Source of the DNA: Diospyros lotus
Lineage: Eukaryota; Streptophyta; Magnoliopsida; Ericales; Ebenaceae
Assembly: GCF_014633365.1 (NCBI RefSeq)
Contig: NC_068350.1
Span: 26,961,119 to 27,025,118, forward strand
Direction of reading: 5' to 3'
Length of the DNA: 64,000 nucleotides
The notes below the pieces were generated by a model. The model saw only the letters and a program-made list of their open reading frames with translations. It did not search any database and had not been told where the DNA came from. Position numbers and translations under genes: made by a program. Shown here piece after piece: positions 37,589 to 47,756 of the stretch (position 1 is the first letter of the stretch; the number at the start of each line of letters is the position of its first letter).

Positions 37589-39636
37589 ATGGCTAACTGT
37601 ATGAGTGGGGAAGGCTAGCGTGTTGGAATGTTATGTATGGTCGGTTAAGTGATTAATGTGAGAAATTGACAAAGTTTGGAATAGAGGATGTCTAGCATGA
37701 TTTAGATGCAAGCTTGAAGTCCTAGCTACTGAGTTGGGGTCAAGAACGATTGGTTTGAAATTTTGAGATTTCAATGTAAGGTTGATTCGATGGCCTCGAA
37801 AGTAATGACCTATGGTTTGAAGACCTTAGGGATTGGGTCGAAGTGTTGAGGTTTGTGATTGCTTGAATGGTGTGCTTGGATATTCCTGTTATAGGAATAA
37901 GAGAATATCATGGGTTGAGATGATATACCCGTGAGGGGTATACGGGTTGAGCGATGAGGAACCGGAAACCCAAGTATGGGTGTCGTTGTCAAGAAACCCG
38001 AATTTGGGAATATTGGGTAATAGTATGTGTTCTAGGGATGAGAACTCCTTGAGATTGAAGTCTTGAGGCTCGTGTGGGGACACAAAGCCAAAGCATGACT
38101 AGTCCAGGAGGGAATTAGTGGAGCATCCCTATGTCAGGGATTTGTCGAGCATGTTCGAGGGACTAGAGTTGTCCTTTGGAAGTGATGCAGTAAGGCGTGT
38201 GCGCTTGGGATAAAATAAGCTAAAGTAGGTGTTAGCTCGAGGCTCAAAGAAAAGATTCAACATCAGGCGATGTGATCGTATTGTTAAGATAATCCCGGAG
38301 AAGATGTGTCTAGGGTATGAGTAAACCCTAGTTAGTTTTATGATGAGCCAAGGTCTATCCTTGGGAAGGATAAGTGAGTGGCAAGTTGACCCTAGTAGGT
38401 GTTTACATGAGATGGAAGTCCCAAGTGAGTCAAGCTGGAATCCAGGGGAATCTAGATTGGGGATTAAAGAGTTGGTCATGTGTTCATATGCGTGTGAGAG
38501 CCATTGGGTTAGAAGTCCTAGTTGTGAAGGGCCAAAAGACCGTTCATGTGATTGATGGATGAGGGGCCAATCAAAACTCTCATTAGGACACTTGGGGTCT
38601 GGTGGGACGCCTAAGGTCAGGAGATAAGAGGTGAATAGACCCTCACTATGAAACCTGGGGTCGTGATGACTCCTAAGGTCTCAAGACCCCTTGATGGGAG
38701 ACGCGGAGGTCACCCAATGAAAGGTGTGAGCGGTGTGTGGGGCGAGGGTAGTGAATTGTGGCGACAGGACATCCATGGGCTATGCGCGCGCAAGAAATGC
38801 CAACTTTGGATGCCAAGTGGGCAAGGGCGTGGTGAGTAATGTGGAGGCTCTAGAATTTTAGTTCCAAGTCAAGGAAGCCTGATCGAGGCATACGGGAAGG
38901 CCAGGCCAGGCGTAGTGACCGAATGCATACGTGAGTGTGCAAGGAGAGACGAGAGGTCTCAATTTACCTAGAGGGTAATGGTAGGTGCTCTATGGTTATG
39001 GGTGCCAGAGCTTGAGGTATGATCTTGTGGGGTAAGATCATGAGGCCTCAAGATGTGAAGTGGTTTGAGAGTCTCTTAAGCAGTAAGAGATGTAGAGTCC
39101 TGAGGAGCGGGCTCATGGTATGAGCTTGAGGTTATCAAGGCAGGGATAACCAAGTAAAATGGCTTTGGTAAGATGGTGGTGGAACCATCGTGGCTCGGGG
39201 AGGCTTTAAGTAGCTTTGATGCTATGGGTGCAAGGCTCGATGTGACAGATCTAAGCTATGGACCGTGTGGCAGAGGACTAATGAGTTGGCTCATGTTGAG
39301 GGCAAGTGGCCCATGAGCCTAAGAAATTTAGTGAACTGTAGGTGATGGTCAGATCCCAAAGAGCCGGAGCAGCACCTTAAGAAATTAGTTAGGAGAGACC
39401 GAGAATCTCCTGTAAGAGATAGGACATCTAGAGTAGTCCTAAGGAAGAATCGCGAAACGCGGTAATGATCTGATAGATTTTTTCCAAGTAGGAAGCCTGG
39501 TAAGGATAGTGGCTGCGAGCGTGACGAGGTAGTCATGCCGGGTTTGATATCAAAGGTGTGACTGGAAGGCTAAAAGTCACACTATGGGTGCGAAACAAGT
39601 CAGTGTTGGACCTGAGCCATGCTGTTGGGAACTGTT

Positions 39637-39793
39637 GTTGGGCCAGTGTAAGGGAGCAACACGGTAATGATGATTTGGTGTTGACTCTCCAAAGCACAGG
39701 GCAATACGATGGGGAATCAGTGTTGGGCCAGTGTATGGGAGTGACACGGTAATGATGACCAGGTGTTGGCTCGCCTAAAGCGCAGGGCAACAC
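39637..39793 (+). repeat. 85-bp imperfect tandem duplication in element B
   Basis: Two units beginning GTTGGGCCAGTGTA start at 39637 and 39722. They share GACACGGTAATGATGA-like and GGTGTTGRCTC blocks with several substitutions. Confidence 0.7.
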
Positions 39794-40985
39794 AGTGATT
39801 ATGCAGATGGTCAGGGGCTAAAGATTTGTGAAATGCGGTAGGATGACGAAAGTTGTGGCTGGTCCCACAACTCGGCTGCTAGTAATAAGAGCGATTAGGG
39901 CATTGCACCCGAGTCAGGGGTTAAGCCCTTTATTTCGATAAGTAGTGTCGAAGTGGTTTGGCGAATGTTTGGGTGTTGTAGCGCTTCGAGATGTTTGAGA
40001 AAGAAACCCGTGGAAAAGAAACAGGTCTAGCGTGGGAATAACGCTACAGTTGATGCCTACGGTTGACGAGTCTAATGCTAAGGACCACTAGATGCAGACG
40101 GTTAGTCCACAGGAGGGACTGCAGCCCTCTACGTGGAGTAACCTGTCTGTAGTGGAGATGATTAGACGCTGAAGACTTGGGGTATGCTGTAGGTTATGCC
40201 TGGGCCAGACCTAAAATTCCGTAAGGGTTGAAATATGGTGGTAGTGCTTTTGGTGTCAAGGCAGCAAGAAGGTTTGTGAATCAAGGGGGGTGATATCTTA
40301 TGGTGTGATAACAAGAGGTGTGGCGATGCTCCTTGCTAAAGGATGCTAACGCAGTTGTGGTTAAATTTGAACGAAGTTGATCGGGTAAATTAGGATGATG
40401 GACCCAGTGTGATCTTGCAGTAATGCATGAAGATGGGTCGATTGGTGGAGTCGGTAAATGGCTCGAGAATGTTATGTAAGTGCCGTGAAGGGCGAGACTT
40501 ACGAGTTGGAAGCCAACCATGAGATGGGGAAATTGAAGTGTGTGAAAGCTTCGAGTAAAGGGATCTCTAATCCAGCGAAGTGAGTTGTGGCAGGCTGAAC
40601 GCGTGGCTAAGACATGGTTTAAAAATTCATGAAGGCTCGCAATTGCACCGTCTGGTGTTAATCCTAGTCGTGTCGATGCGAAATGAGGAAGTATCCTCAT
40701 ATGGCACTGGAAGGGTTTCCGGTTGATGACACAGGATCAGTTGCCAGGTGGTAGCACCTGATGGCAATGATGGGAGTGTGAGGCTCGAGGACTGTGATGT
40801 AAAGCCTTGTTAGGTATCGTGTATGCCTTTAATATAAAGGTTCAACGGGTCCTGGTGGTTAGACCAGACGAATTTTAAGAAAGAGATCCAAGGTGATAAA
40901 AGATGGTTGGTCAGGACAAAATTGTGCCGCTTGAAGGAGTGTTACTTCGTAGCAAGGGTTATAAACGGTAGTGTTGAAATGTGGT

Positions 40986-41115
40986 CAGAGTAGAACTTGA
41001 GATGTTCTCCCAAGAGGAGTTGAGCATGAGGCAATAACACTAGATGGACTCAGAGTAGAACTTGAGATGTTCTCCCAAGAGGAGTTGAGCATGAGGCAAT
41101 AACACTAGATGGACC
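40986..41115 (+). repeat. 65-bp near-perfect tandem duplication in element B
   Basis: Units 40986-41050 and 41051-41115, each starting CAGAGTAGAACTTGAGATG, are essentially identical, so this duplication is much younger than the element, or a local assembly error. Confidence 0.85.
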
Positions 41116-41905
41116 TCCTGAGGCACTACAACTCTAACAAGATGGATCACCAGGAAAAGCTAGAGTAATGGCGAGTGCCTGAGTAGGAAGGTGAGTCCTA
41201 TGGCATCGAGTGGAAGTGTGAGTTCCACAGGAGTGGCAGGGATGATTTCCAATAGATGGAGTATATCGAAGCGGTAGTCGTTGATTGCAAAAGTAGTGCC
41301 TAGAGACAGGTTGTGTTGGTGGTAAGCCGGGTGATCCGGCTAGAGCTAATCAAGTCGGTTAGATGGAAGATAAGGGCAAATTTAAGATGTCGCCAATAGG
41401 AGACGAGAGCTCGAAGGAAGAGCTTATGGGACGAGATTGGTTTCCAAGAATGGTGTTAAGGTGATGAATTCACCTAATGGCTATGAGTGATACAACTAGA
41501 GGGATGCCTTAGTGTGTGGGTAATTGATGAGATTCAACCTCGGGGTTAGGGATTAATGGTTGAAAGGAAATCAGCTAGTGGAGCCGATTGGTGACCGGCT
41601 GGGGGTAATCGATGGCGACCGAAGACGCTGACTGGTGATAGCGACAGCAGTAATGCAGCGGCTGGCCAGGGTCGTGGGGCATTGTGAGAGTAGTCGGTGA
41701 TTAGTGATCAATTTTGTAAAAAATTTATTATAATTTCACCCTTATTTTGATCTTAAAATAGTTTAAATTGAATATTATTATGCATTTTGTGATTTTGTGC
41801 ATGTTTAAAATATTAATATAAAAATATATATAAAATATATAAAATATAAAAAAAAATAAATATAATATATATAATAATAAATAATATAAAAATATGGAAA
41901 GCCCA

Positions 41906-42030
41906 GGCCCAAGCCCAACACAAGTAAGGCCCAAGCCCAAGCCCAACACAAGGAAGGCCCAAGCCCAAGCCCAACACAAGGAAGGTTCAAGCCCAAGCCC
42001 AACACAAGCAAGGCCCAAGCCCAAAAATAT
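41906..42030 (+). repeat. 28-bp tandem repeat (GGCCCAAGCCCAA...)
   Basis: Units start at 41906, 41928, 41956, 41984 and 42012; the first is 22 and the others 28 bases. Each reads GGCCCAAGCCCAAG plus CCCAACACAAGGAA with few changes. On the minus strand this gives an artefactual Gly/Leu-rich open frame (41728-42048), which is not a gene. Confidence 0.85.
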
Positions 42031-42056
42031 GAAAAGCCCAAGTCTCACAAATTGTT

Positions 42057-42172
42057 GACATCATCGCTTACATCATGGGTTGGAGTGACATCATCGCTTA
42101 CATCATGGGTTGGAGTGACATCATCGCTTACATCATAAGTTGGAATTACATCATCGCTTACATCATTAATTA
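42057..42172 (+). repeat. 30-bp tandem repeat, four units
   Basis: Units at 42057, 42087, 42117 and 42147, each with TGACATCATCGCTTACATCA followed by a variable tail. Units 1 and 2 are identical, 3 and 4 diverge. It lies just upstream of the C3 TATA box, in the U3 position. Confidence 0.85.
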
Positions 42173-42425
42173 GATATTTTGTATTATTAAATTATATAAT
42201 TGAATAGTTTCCATTACATTTTCTAGCCTATAAATAGAGCACTTAGGGTGCATTTGTAAGGATTGGATTTTCTTATAATGAAAGTATAATTGTGATCTTT
42301 AGATTTCTCTCTTAAATTTTCAACTTTAGTTTCTATGTAGTTTTGTTCTTAGAATTTTTCTCTTAAATCTTTAACCTTTGTTTCCATATAGTTGTATTAT
42401 GTTATTCATATTGTCTTTTTATTAT

Positions 42426-42645
42426 ATACCGCCTATATGGTCGGTTCAAAATAGTCTTTCAATTATTGTCTTTCAATTACATACCGCCTATATGGTCGGT
42501 TCAAAATAGTCTTCCAATTATTGTCTTTCAATTACATACCGCCTATATGGTCGGTTAAAAAATAGTCTTTCAATTATTGTCTTTTCATTATATACCGCCT
42601 ATATGGTCGGTTAAAAAATAGTCTTTTAAATACTGTCTTTTAATT
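42426..42645 (+). repeat. 55-bp tandem repeat, four units
   Basis: ATACCGCCTATATGGTCGGT starts units at 42426, 42481, 42536 and 42592 (55, 55 and 56 bases). It lies about 190 bases after the C3 TATA box, in the R/U5 position. Confidence 0.85.
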
Positions 42646-43419
42646 CTCGTTATTTAAATTCCTGCCAATTTATTTTAAAATGAAGATGAGTAGCTAAATC
42701 CATTCTTGGGTTAAGGCAAGGACAGTGTCCAACGCCAATGATTCCCAAAGAAAGCTGCGCTTAAAATATGTAATATTAATCTGATTTAATTTGAGCAGTG
42801 TGCGTTGTATCTTTAAGTTTGGATTGGAGCATAAGCCTAACTTAGAATTTTCATGCCACGTATGGAGATTGCTAGATCTGGAAACGTTTTCATACCCAAG
42901 CCTAAATGATTAATCTATATCTATAAATTCTGTCTATGGAATATAGTTCAATTTATGGTAATTGCTTAACTTAGAATTTCCATGCCATGTATGGATATTG
43001 CTTAAACAAGAATTACCATTATCTTGAACTAAATTTACTAACAGAGCTGTAAAACTTAATTCAGATGAATATTGCTGACCTTTTCTATCAAATTGGGAAT
43101 TAATTGGTTTTGACACTGAAATTATCTTGACCCAAGCTACTTAAATTCAGTATTAGTTTAGCTTTAATTATTGTCTTTAGATCATCTTAATTACCTCCTA
43201 AACTCAAATATTTTATGATTTTTACTTTCAACCATAAATAATCTCCCTGTGAACCGACTCGGACTTACCGAAATATAAATTTAAAATTGTACTACACGCA
43301 CACTCGCACACTGGCGAGTATAATCGCCCTACACCTGCTTTAATAAAAGGATTGACGTCTGATGAATTTAGTTGTAGTTTTGATAAATAAATGTGCAGGG
43401 TAGCGTAGCAGTCAGTCGG

Positions 43420-45138
43420 CCAGTGGCGTAGGTGGCTTTAGAGTCGCGATTGCGACTGGAGGTAGCGCTAAGCGATGGCAAGAGGTCATCTTAGCCGATG
43501 ATGACGGCATTAGAGCCAATGTGGTAGCTCACTAAGTGGTGTGAGCTGATTGAAGCAAAGTGATATGAAGAAGGTGGCCTAAGAGTGAGGTTGTGCTGGT
43601 TGCGTTGACCGGTGAGATCGAAGGAGCAGCGAGTCTTTTGAGATTACGTGGTGGTGTCATCGTCGCTGTCAGGGAATTCGTGGCTGTCATGGTGTTGTCC
43701 TTGCCGAGGAGGACAAAGGGAACTATTATGCATGGTTTAAATAAGGTGTTTATCGCAAATTGAGAATGAACCTAATTTAGGATTGCTGGAAGTTTCGTGC
43801 CTTAAGAGTAAGAGGCCCTGTCGAGAAATTGAGGGATTTGAAAAGTTTCAATGAAACTGAAGCTGGGCGAGTAAATTTGGCTAGAAGACCGCTACAAGAG
43901 TGGGGGGTGTAACCATGTTAGCTTGTTGTGGTGCGGACCAAAGGCACGAGTCATCCTACAGGTGCGATGCAATAAGTGATTGTGCAGATGGTAATAAGCC
44001 AATCACTTGTGCCACGCACCGTGGGTGATGACGAGGGCCGATTAATGGTTCCGCGACTGTAAGCGCAGTGGTAGGACCCTTGACTCACGGTAGGGTTTAA
44101 CAGCCAAGGTAAGGCCTAGCGGAGGACATGATTATAAAGGCTGAAATGGGGTAGAAAATTGAAGAGGGGTTGCTCAGTTAAGAGCTCCTTGGTATGGGTA
44201 TGAGACCCCTACTAGCGTGCAATATCGGTCGGAAAGGAAGGCCAAAGTATTTTGTGTGCTTATGCAAGAAACTCCTGGTTGGGAGAAGGTTATGGCCCGA
44301 ACACGGTTAAGCTCGAGGTGAGAATGTAATGGTGCATGCATCGCCAAGCTCGAGGTGGACTAGGGAAGTGCACATATGGATTGAAATGGAAATAACCTGG
44401 CATGGTGTTGGGTATGTCGATTATGCATAATCGTATTGATAAATGAGGGTCGGCTGGTCAAGATAGAAAACCATGTATGAAATGGTCAAAGTTGGCTGGG
44501 TGGGCCAAATGGCTGCTTCCCAGTAGTGCTAGCATGATTAGTTGATCGGTAATGAGAGGTTGCCATGAGGATCAACTCAAACTAGGCATGCTTGTAATTA
44601 ATGGCGGTATGCCATAGTGGAATGGGTGTCAAAGTGTCTTGTGGACACTAGAAGTGACATTGCGGTGAATGATCAGTGCTAAAACGTTGCTGGTTGGACC
44701 AACGTAAAATCGTGGCCATATGTGATTGGCAATGGGAAACGTTGTCGTGTGTGATCGGCGTAAAATCGTAGTAGACTGATCAGTGATGCAATGATAACGA
44801 GTGTTGGTTTCGGTTGAGGGGAAATGGGAAGTAAACTTGCAAAGCAATGCTTCGAGTCATAGGAAATCCACCAAGAGATGAGCATCGTTGCAGTAAGCAT
44901 GACCAGCGACCAGTAGTGCAATTTAGCTGGAGGCCAAGGCGGTACTCGGTTGGTGAATGTCCTCGAGAGGCAGAGGACCAAAAGCCTAAGCGAAGGCTTG
45001 AGGTGGGAATAACCCGAGGTAAAGGCTGAGAAATGGTTCGGCTACGAGATTCTCGAGTAGGGGATTCGGAAAGTAGCTTGAGAATGTGATCGTCTTGGGC
45101 AGGAAAGTATGGTAAAGTGAATTTCGAGGGCGAAATTC
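43420..45138 (+). other. Element B interior, right half, noncoding
   Basis: Continues the G-rich noncoding interior after C3. No integrase or other pol motif is visible where one would be in a coding gypsy element. Short frames (60-100 codons, 44629-45029) have no support. Confidence 0.5.
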
Positions 45139-45154
45139 TTTAAGGGGGGTGGAA
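45139..45154 (+). other. Element B polypurine tract
   Basis: TTTAAGGGGGGTGGAA lies directly before the 3' LTR start TGTAATACC. It is preceded by AATTTCGAGGGCGAAATTC, the Tekay/Del-like gypsy context also seen in G1. Confidence 0.85.
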
Positions 45155-45728
45155 TGTAATACCTAGTATTACATGGTATTGAGAATAAATAATTTTTGAT
45201 TATTTTGTCAGGATCTCGGGTGGTCCGGGAAGCCCAAGAGTCAATTTCGAGTAATTAATTAATAAAATTATCGAATTGGCGGCAGGGAGTGCCCCGGGAC
45301 TTGGATGTCCAGGGAAGAGGGCAAGAGATTGATGAGCGTCTCGAGGTGAGGTTTATGATGCTAGAAGCAATTCGATCGGGAATAATTTTCGGAATAAATT
45401 CTGTATAAGCCCGAGTGAGTGCTAATACCGAATAGTCGCAGGGGACCTCCTGGAAGCTGAGGGGACCCTAGGGGTGGTTCGATTTTCTGAGTAAGGCAAC
45501 CCTTAAATGTTTTCGGGTCGAATAAAGGTTCCGTGCAAGCATAGAGGTGAAATCAAGATTCTCGAGTAGATGCCGGTTATTAATTTTCAAAGAATCAAGA
45601 ATTGGTGTGGGTTAATGATAATTAATTTAGGTCTTGGAGGGCCCAAATGGCATTATTAAAAGTTCCTAAATGGAATTAGGGGTTCTCAAGTGTAATTAAT
45701 GAGAATCAAGGGAGTTAATATGTAATTT

Positions 45729-45765
<37 letters not shown>

Positions 45766-47735
45766 GCGCACGTGTAAGGAAGCTTTCCTAGCCTCTGTAA
45801 TTTGAAATGAGAGTGAGAGGGAGCCGAGTGAGAGAGCATTGTAGACAGAGAGCAGAAGAGAGTGAGAGCCTTCACAAGGGAGAGATCAGAGAGCTTGGCC
45901 GAGGCTCGCGTGATCGAAGAAGAGTGAGTGATGGGGCGTTAATGGTCGATCAAGGGAGCTCGGAGGCTGGCCGTGACCAGTAGCAACGCTGGAAGCTACC
46001 ATGGCCGATGAGACAGCAGCTTCGGGGGAGCTGGAGCTTCAGCGAGGGCCAGCTTCGAAGGCTAGTTGGGGTCGCGGTGGCATGGAATGACCAATGGTAG
46101 GGCTCGCAGTGACCAAGAGGCGGCTGGTCGAAGCTGGAGCGATCGGTTGCGGTAGCCATGGCGGATGGCAGTGCTGCGTGCGGGTGCGAGTGCGAGAGGC
46201 TCTCAACAGCGGGCGACCGGTGGCAGGGGTCAAGCGGCAGTCAAGGCGGCCAGCGGAGGCAAGCTGTCAGGCTACAACAGCGGTGGCTGGCAGCAACCGC
46301 GCGAAGAAGAAAAGCATGAGGAAGAAGGAGCAGCCGCGTGCGGGAGAGAAGATGAGGAAGATGAATAGGGGAGGAAAAATAAAGAAAAAAATAAAAATAA
46401 AATGAAAATCTGGAAAATAAGGGGAAAAAGCCAAAAAATTCCAGAAAAGTGGAGGAAGAGTCTTGAAATTATTTTGGGGCCTAAGGAGCGTGTCGAAAGC
46501 TTGAAAATGGAGATTTGGGGGCAAGATGGCAGTCACGAGGCAACGTTGGTGTGGGCGTTTGGCCGATTCTCTTCTCCAAATGGATTGAGGTAAATGAGTT
46601 ATTTTCTTCGAATTAAAATATTCAGAGAGTTAATAATTATTCATTGGATTAAAACCTGTGTTGGGGTTATTTGAAATTTTGTTGATGGATGACTTCGGTG
46701 ATGTGTGGCAAAGTTGAGGACATTGGGTTAATGTCGGATGTTAATGGAGTTGGGTTTGCCTGTGTTTGCCTTTAGGTTCGATCGGGGAGGCGGTGATTCT
46801 AGAAGAGCTCGGAGTGCGGGCTGGCATTCTCGCCGAGGCAAAGATGAGGCTTCGAGCCAGGTAAGAGACAGCCCCATGTGGAAGTGGCCTTGCAAGTAGG
46901 TAAATGTGTTTGATAATGTTTTTATGTTGCATTTGCATGTAGTGGTTAACATTTGCGTGATGCAAGATCTAGTGGACCTGTGGCCATATGGAGAACTAGT
47001 GTTGTAAAGGCTGATAGGTTATGCCTCAAACCTTGGAGGGTTGTGAGGATGAGTGGGTCTAGCCTGATTTGCATGCATTGGCATACATAAACGTGGTTAT
47101 ATTCATATTTACACGTATTGCACCCTTACTGAGTCTTTATGACTCATGAGGTTTTACCTCATGTGTAGATGATACAAGTCCAGATGCAAGTAAGGATGGT
47201 GCCGGGAGGCTATTGTGGCAATTAGCTTGTTGCCTGAGATGTGTTGTTGTGTAATCTCCTATAATTTTTATATGTATTCATGTAATTGAATGTAAACGAT
47301 ATGGAGTACTAGATGTATTTAATTGTTGAAACCATCGTAGTGTGATAAATGATTGTGAGATTGTTCGTGGTATATGGCTTAGTTGGAGAAGCCGAGTTTC
47401 GGACCGAGTAAAGATCAGCAAGGTATGTTCTCATAAATCCCCAATACTCAGCGAATTATTTGTATGCTAGCTTTGTGCCTGGGTCATCTCTGGCTTGCTA
47501 TGAGGCGAGCTGAAGAGAGGTGAAGCTCACTCGGGTTTCGGGTCTTGGTCCGCTGTATTTTCTTATTTGAGTCGGGACTGATCCCTGAGTGGAACGAAGG
47601 GAAGAACAAAGCCTAGTTTCCACCTAGGGCGTTTCCTGTTGAAACATAGTCCAACCCTTCAGTTGTGGTTCGTCGGGTGAGTAATCCGGTCGATTATTTA
47701 CCGGTGACGCCCGTAAGTGGGAGCGGGTCGTTATA
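45155..47735 (+). repeat. Element B 3' LTR
   Basis: It starts TGTAATACCTAGTATTACA (perfect 8-base arms, 3-base loop) and ends GTCGTTATA, with the terminal C changed to T. It carries a (TA)n(GA)n microsatellite at 45727-45765. Open frames at 45950-46965 mirror those in the 5' LTR and are not genes. Confidence 0.85.
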
Positions 47736-47756
47736 GGGGTTCACTAGAAAGCATAT

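Larger units (their letters stand above)
28536..38948 (+). repeat. Copy 2 of the 10.4-kb duplicated segment (contig start)
   Basis: It begins right after the N gap at GAAAACTCGAAGGG, equivalent to 18022, and contains second copies of LTR A (28764-30665), the Sirevirus end (30666-31363), the left part of LTR D (32096-35006) with C2 (32430-34331), and the first ~3.9 kb of element B. Only this copy continues into the rest of B, so it belongs to the right-hand contig. Confidence 0.9.
37589..41692 (+). other. Element B interior, left half, noncoding
   Basis: About 4.1 kb without recognisable protein coding in either strand. It contains two local duplications (39637-39793 and 40986-41115). The sequence has plus-strand G richness (many GTGG, GATGG, GGAGTG words) unlike the AT-rich nested C3 that follows. 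The longest frame is 139 codons on the minus strand (40281-40700) and shows no motif. Confidence 0.55.
41698..43414 (+). mobile_element. C3: solo LTR, family C, inside element B
   Basis: It starts TGATTAGTGATCAATTTTG and ends GCGTAGCAGTCA, flanked by GTCGG (41693-41697 and 43415-43419). The TATA box CCTATAAATAGAGC at 42227-42240 gives plus orientation. Its right end, read inverted, TGACTGCTACGCTACCCTGCA, lines up with the C2 start. The family core lies near 43249-43270 on the minus strand (CCGAGTCGGTTCACAGGGAG). It has three tandem arrays (separate entries) and is strongly AT-rich compared with element B. Confidence 0.8.
35007..47735 (+). mobile_element. B: complete LTR retrotransposon without coding capacity (LARD-like)
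   Basis: The parts are a 5' LTR (35007-37574, 2568 bases), PBS (37577-37588), interior (37575-45154), PPT (about 45139-45154) and 3' LTR (45155-47735, 2581 bases). Both sides carry GGGGT (35002-35006 and 47736-47740), so both ends are original. The iMet-type PBS and the Tekay/Del-like PPT context place it with Ty3/gypsy. The interior, about 5.9 kb after removing nested C3, has no recognisable gag, protease, RT, RNase H or integrase and no open frame above 140 codons. That fits a large retrotransposon derivative copied by another element's proteins, although decay beyond recognition is possible. The LTRs differ by many substitutions and indels, so the insertion is not recent. Confidence 0.8.

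Noticed and set aside
18022..38948. Real segmental tandem duplication
   Set aside because: Breakpoints fall inside elements at a 100-N gap and nested insertions have single outer ends; near-identity across 10 kb fits contig overlap better. Not excluded without reads.
40281..40700. 139-codon minus-strand frame as a host gene or gag in element B
   Set aside because: On the strand opposite to the element, no gag or pol motif and no homologous frame seen elsewhere.
41728..42048. 106-codon Gly/Leu-rich minus-strand protein
   Set aside because: Translation of the 28-bp GGCCCAAGCCCAA tandem repeat followed by AT-rich sequence.
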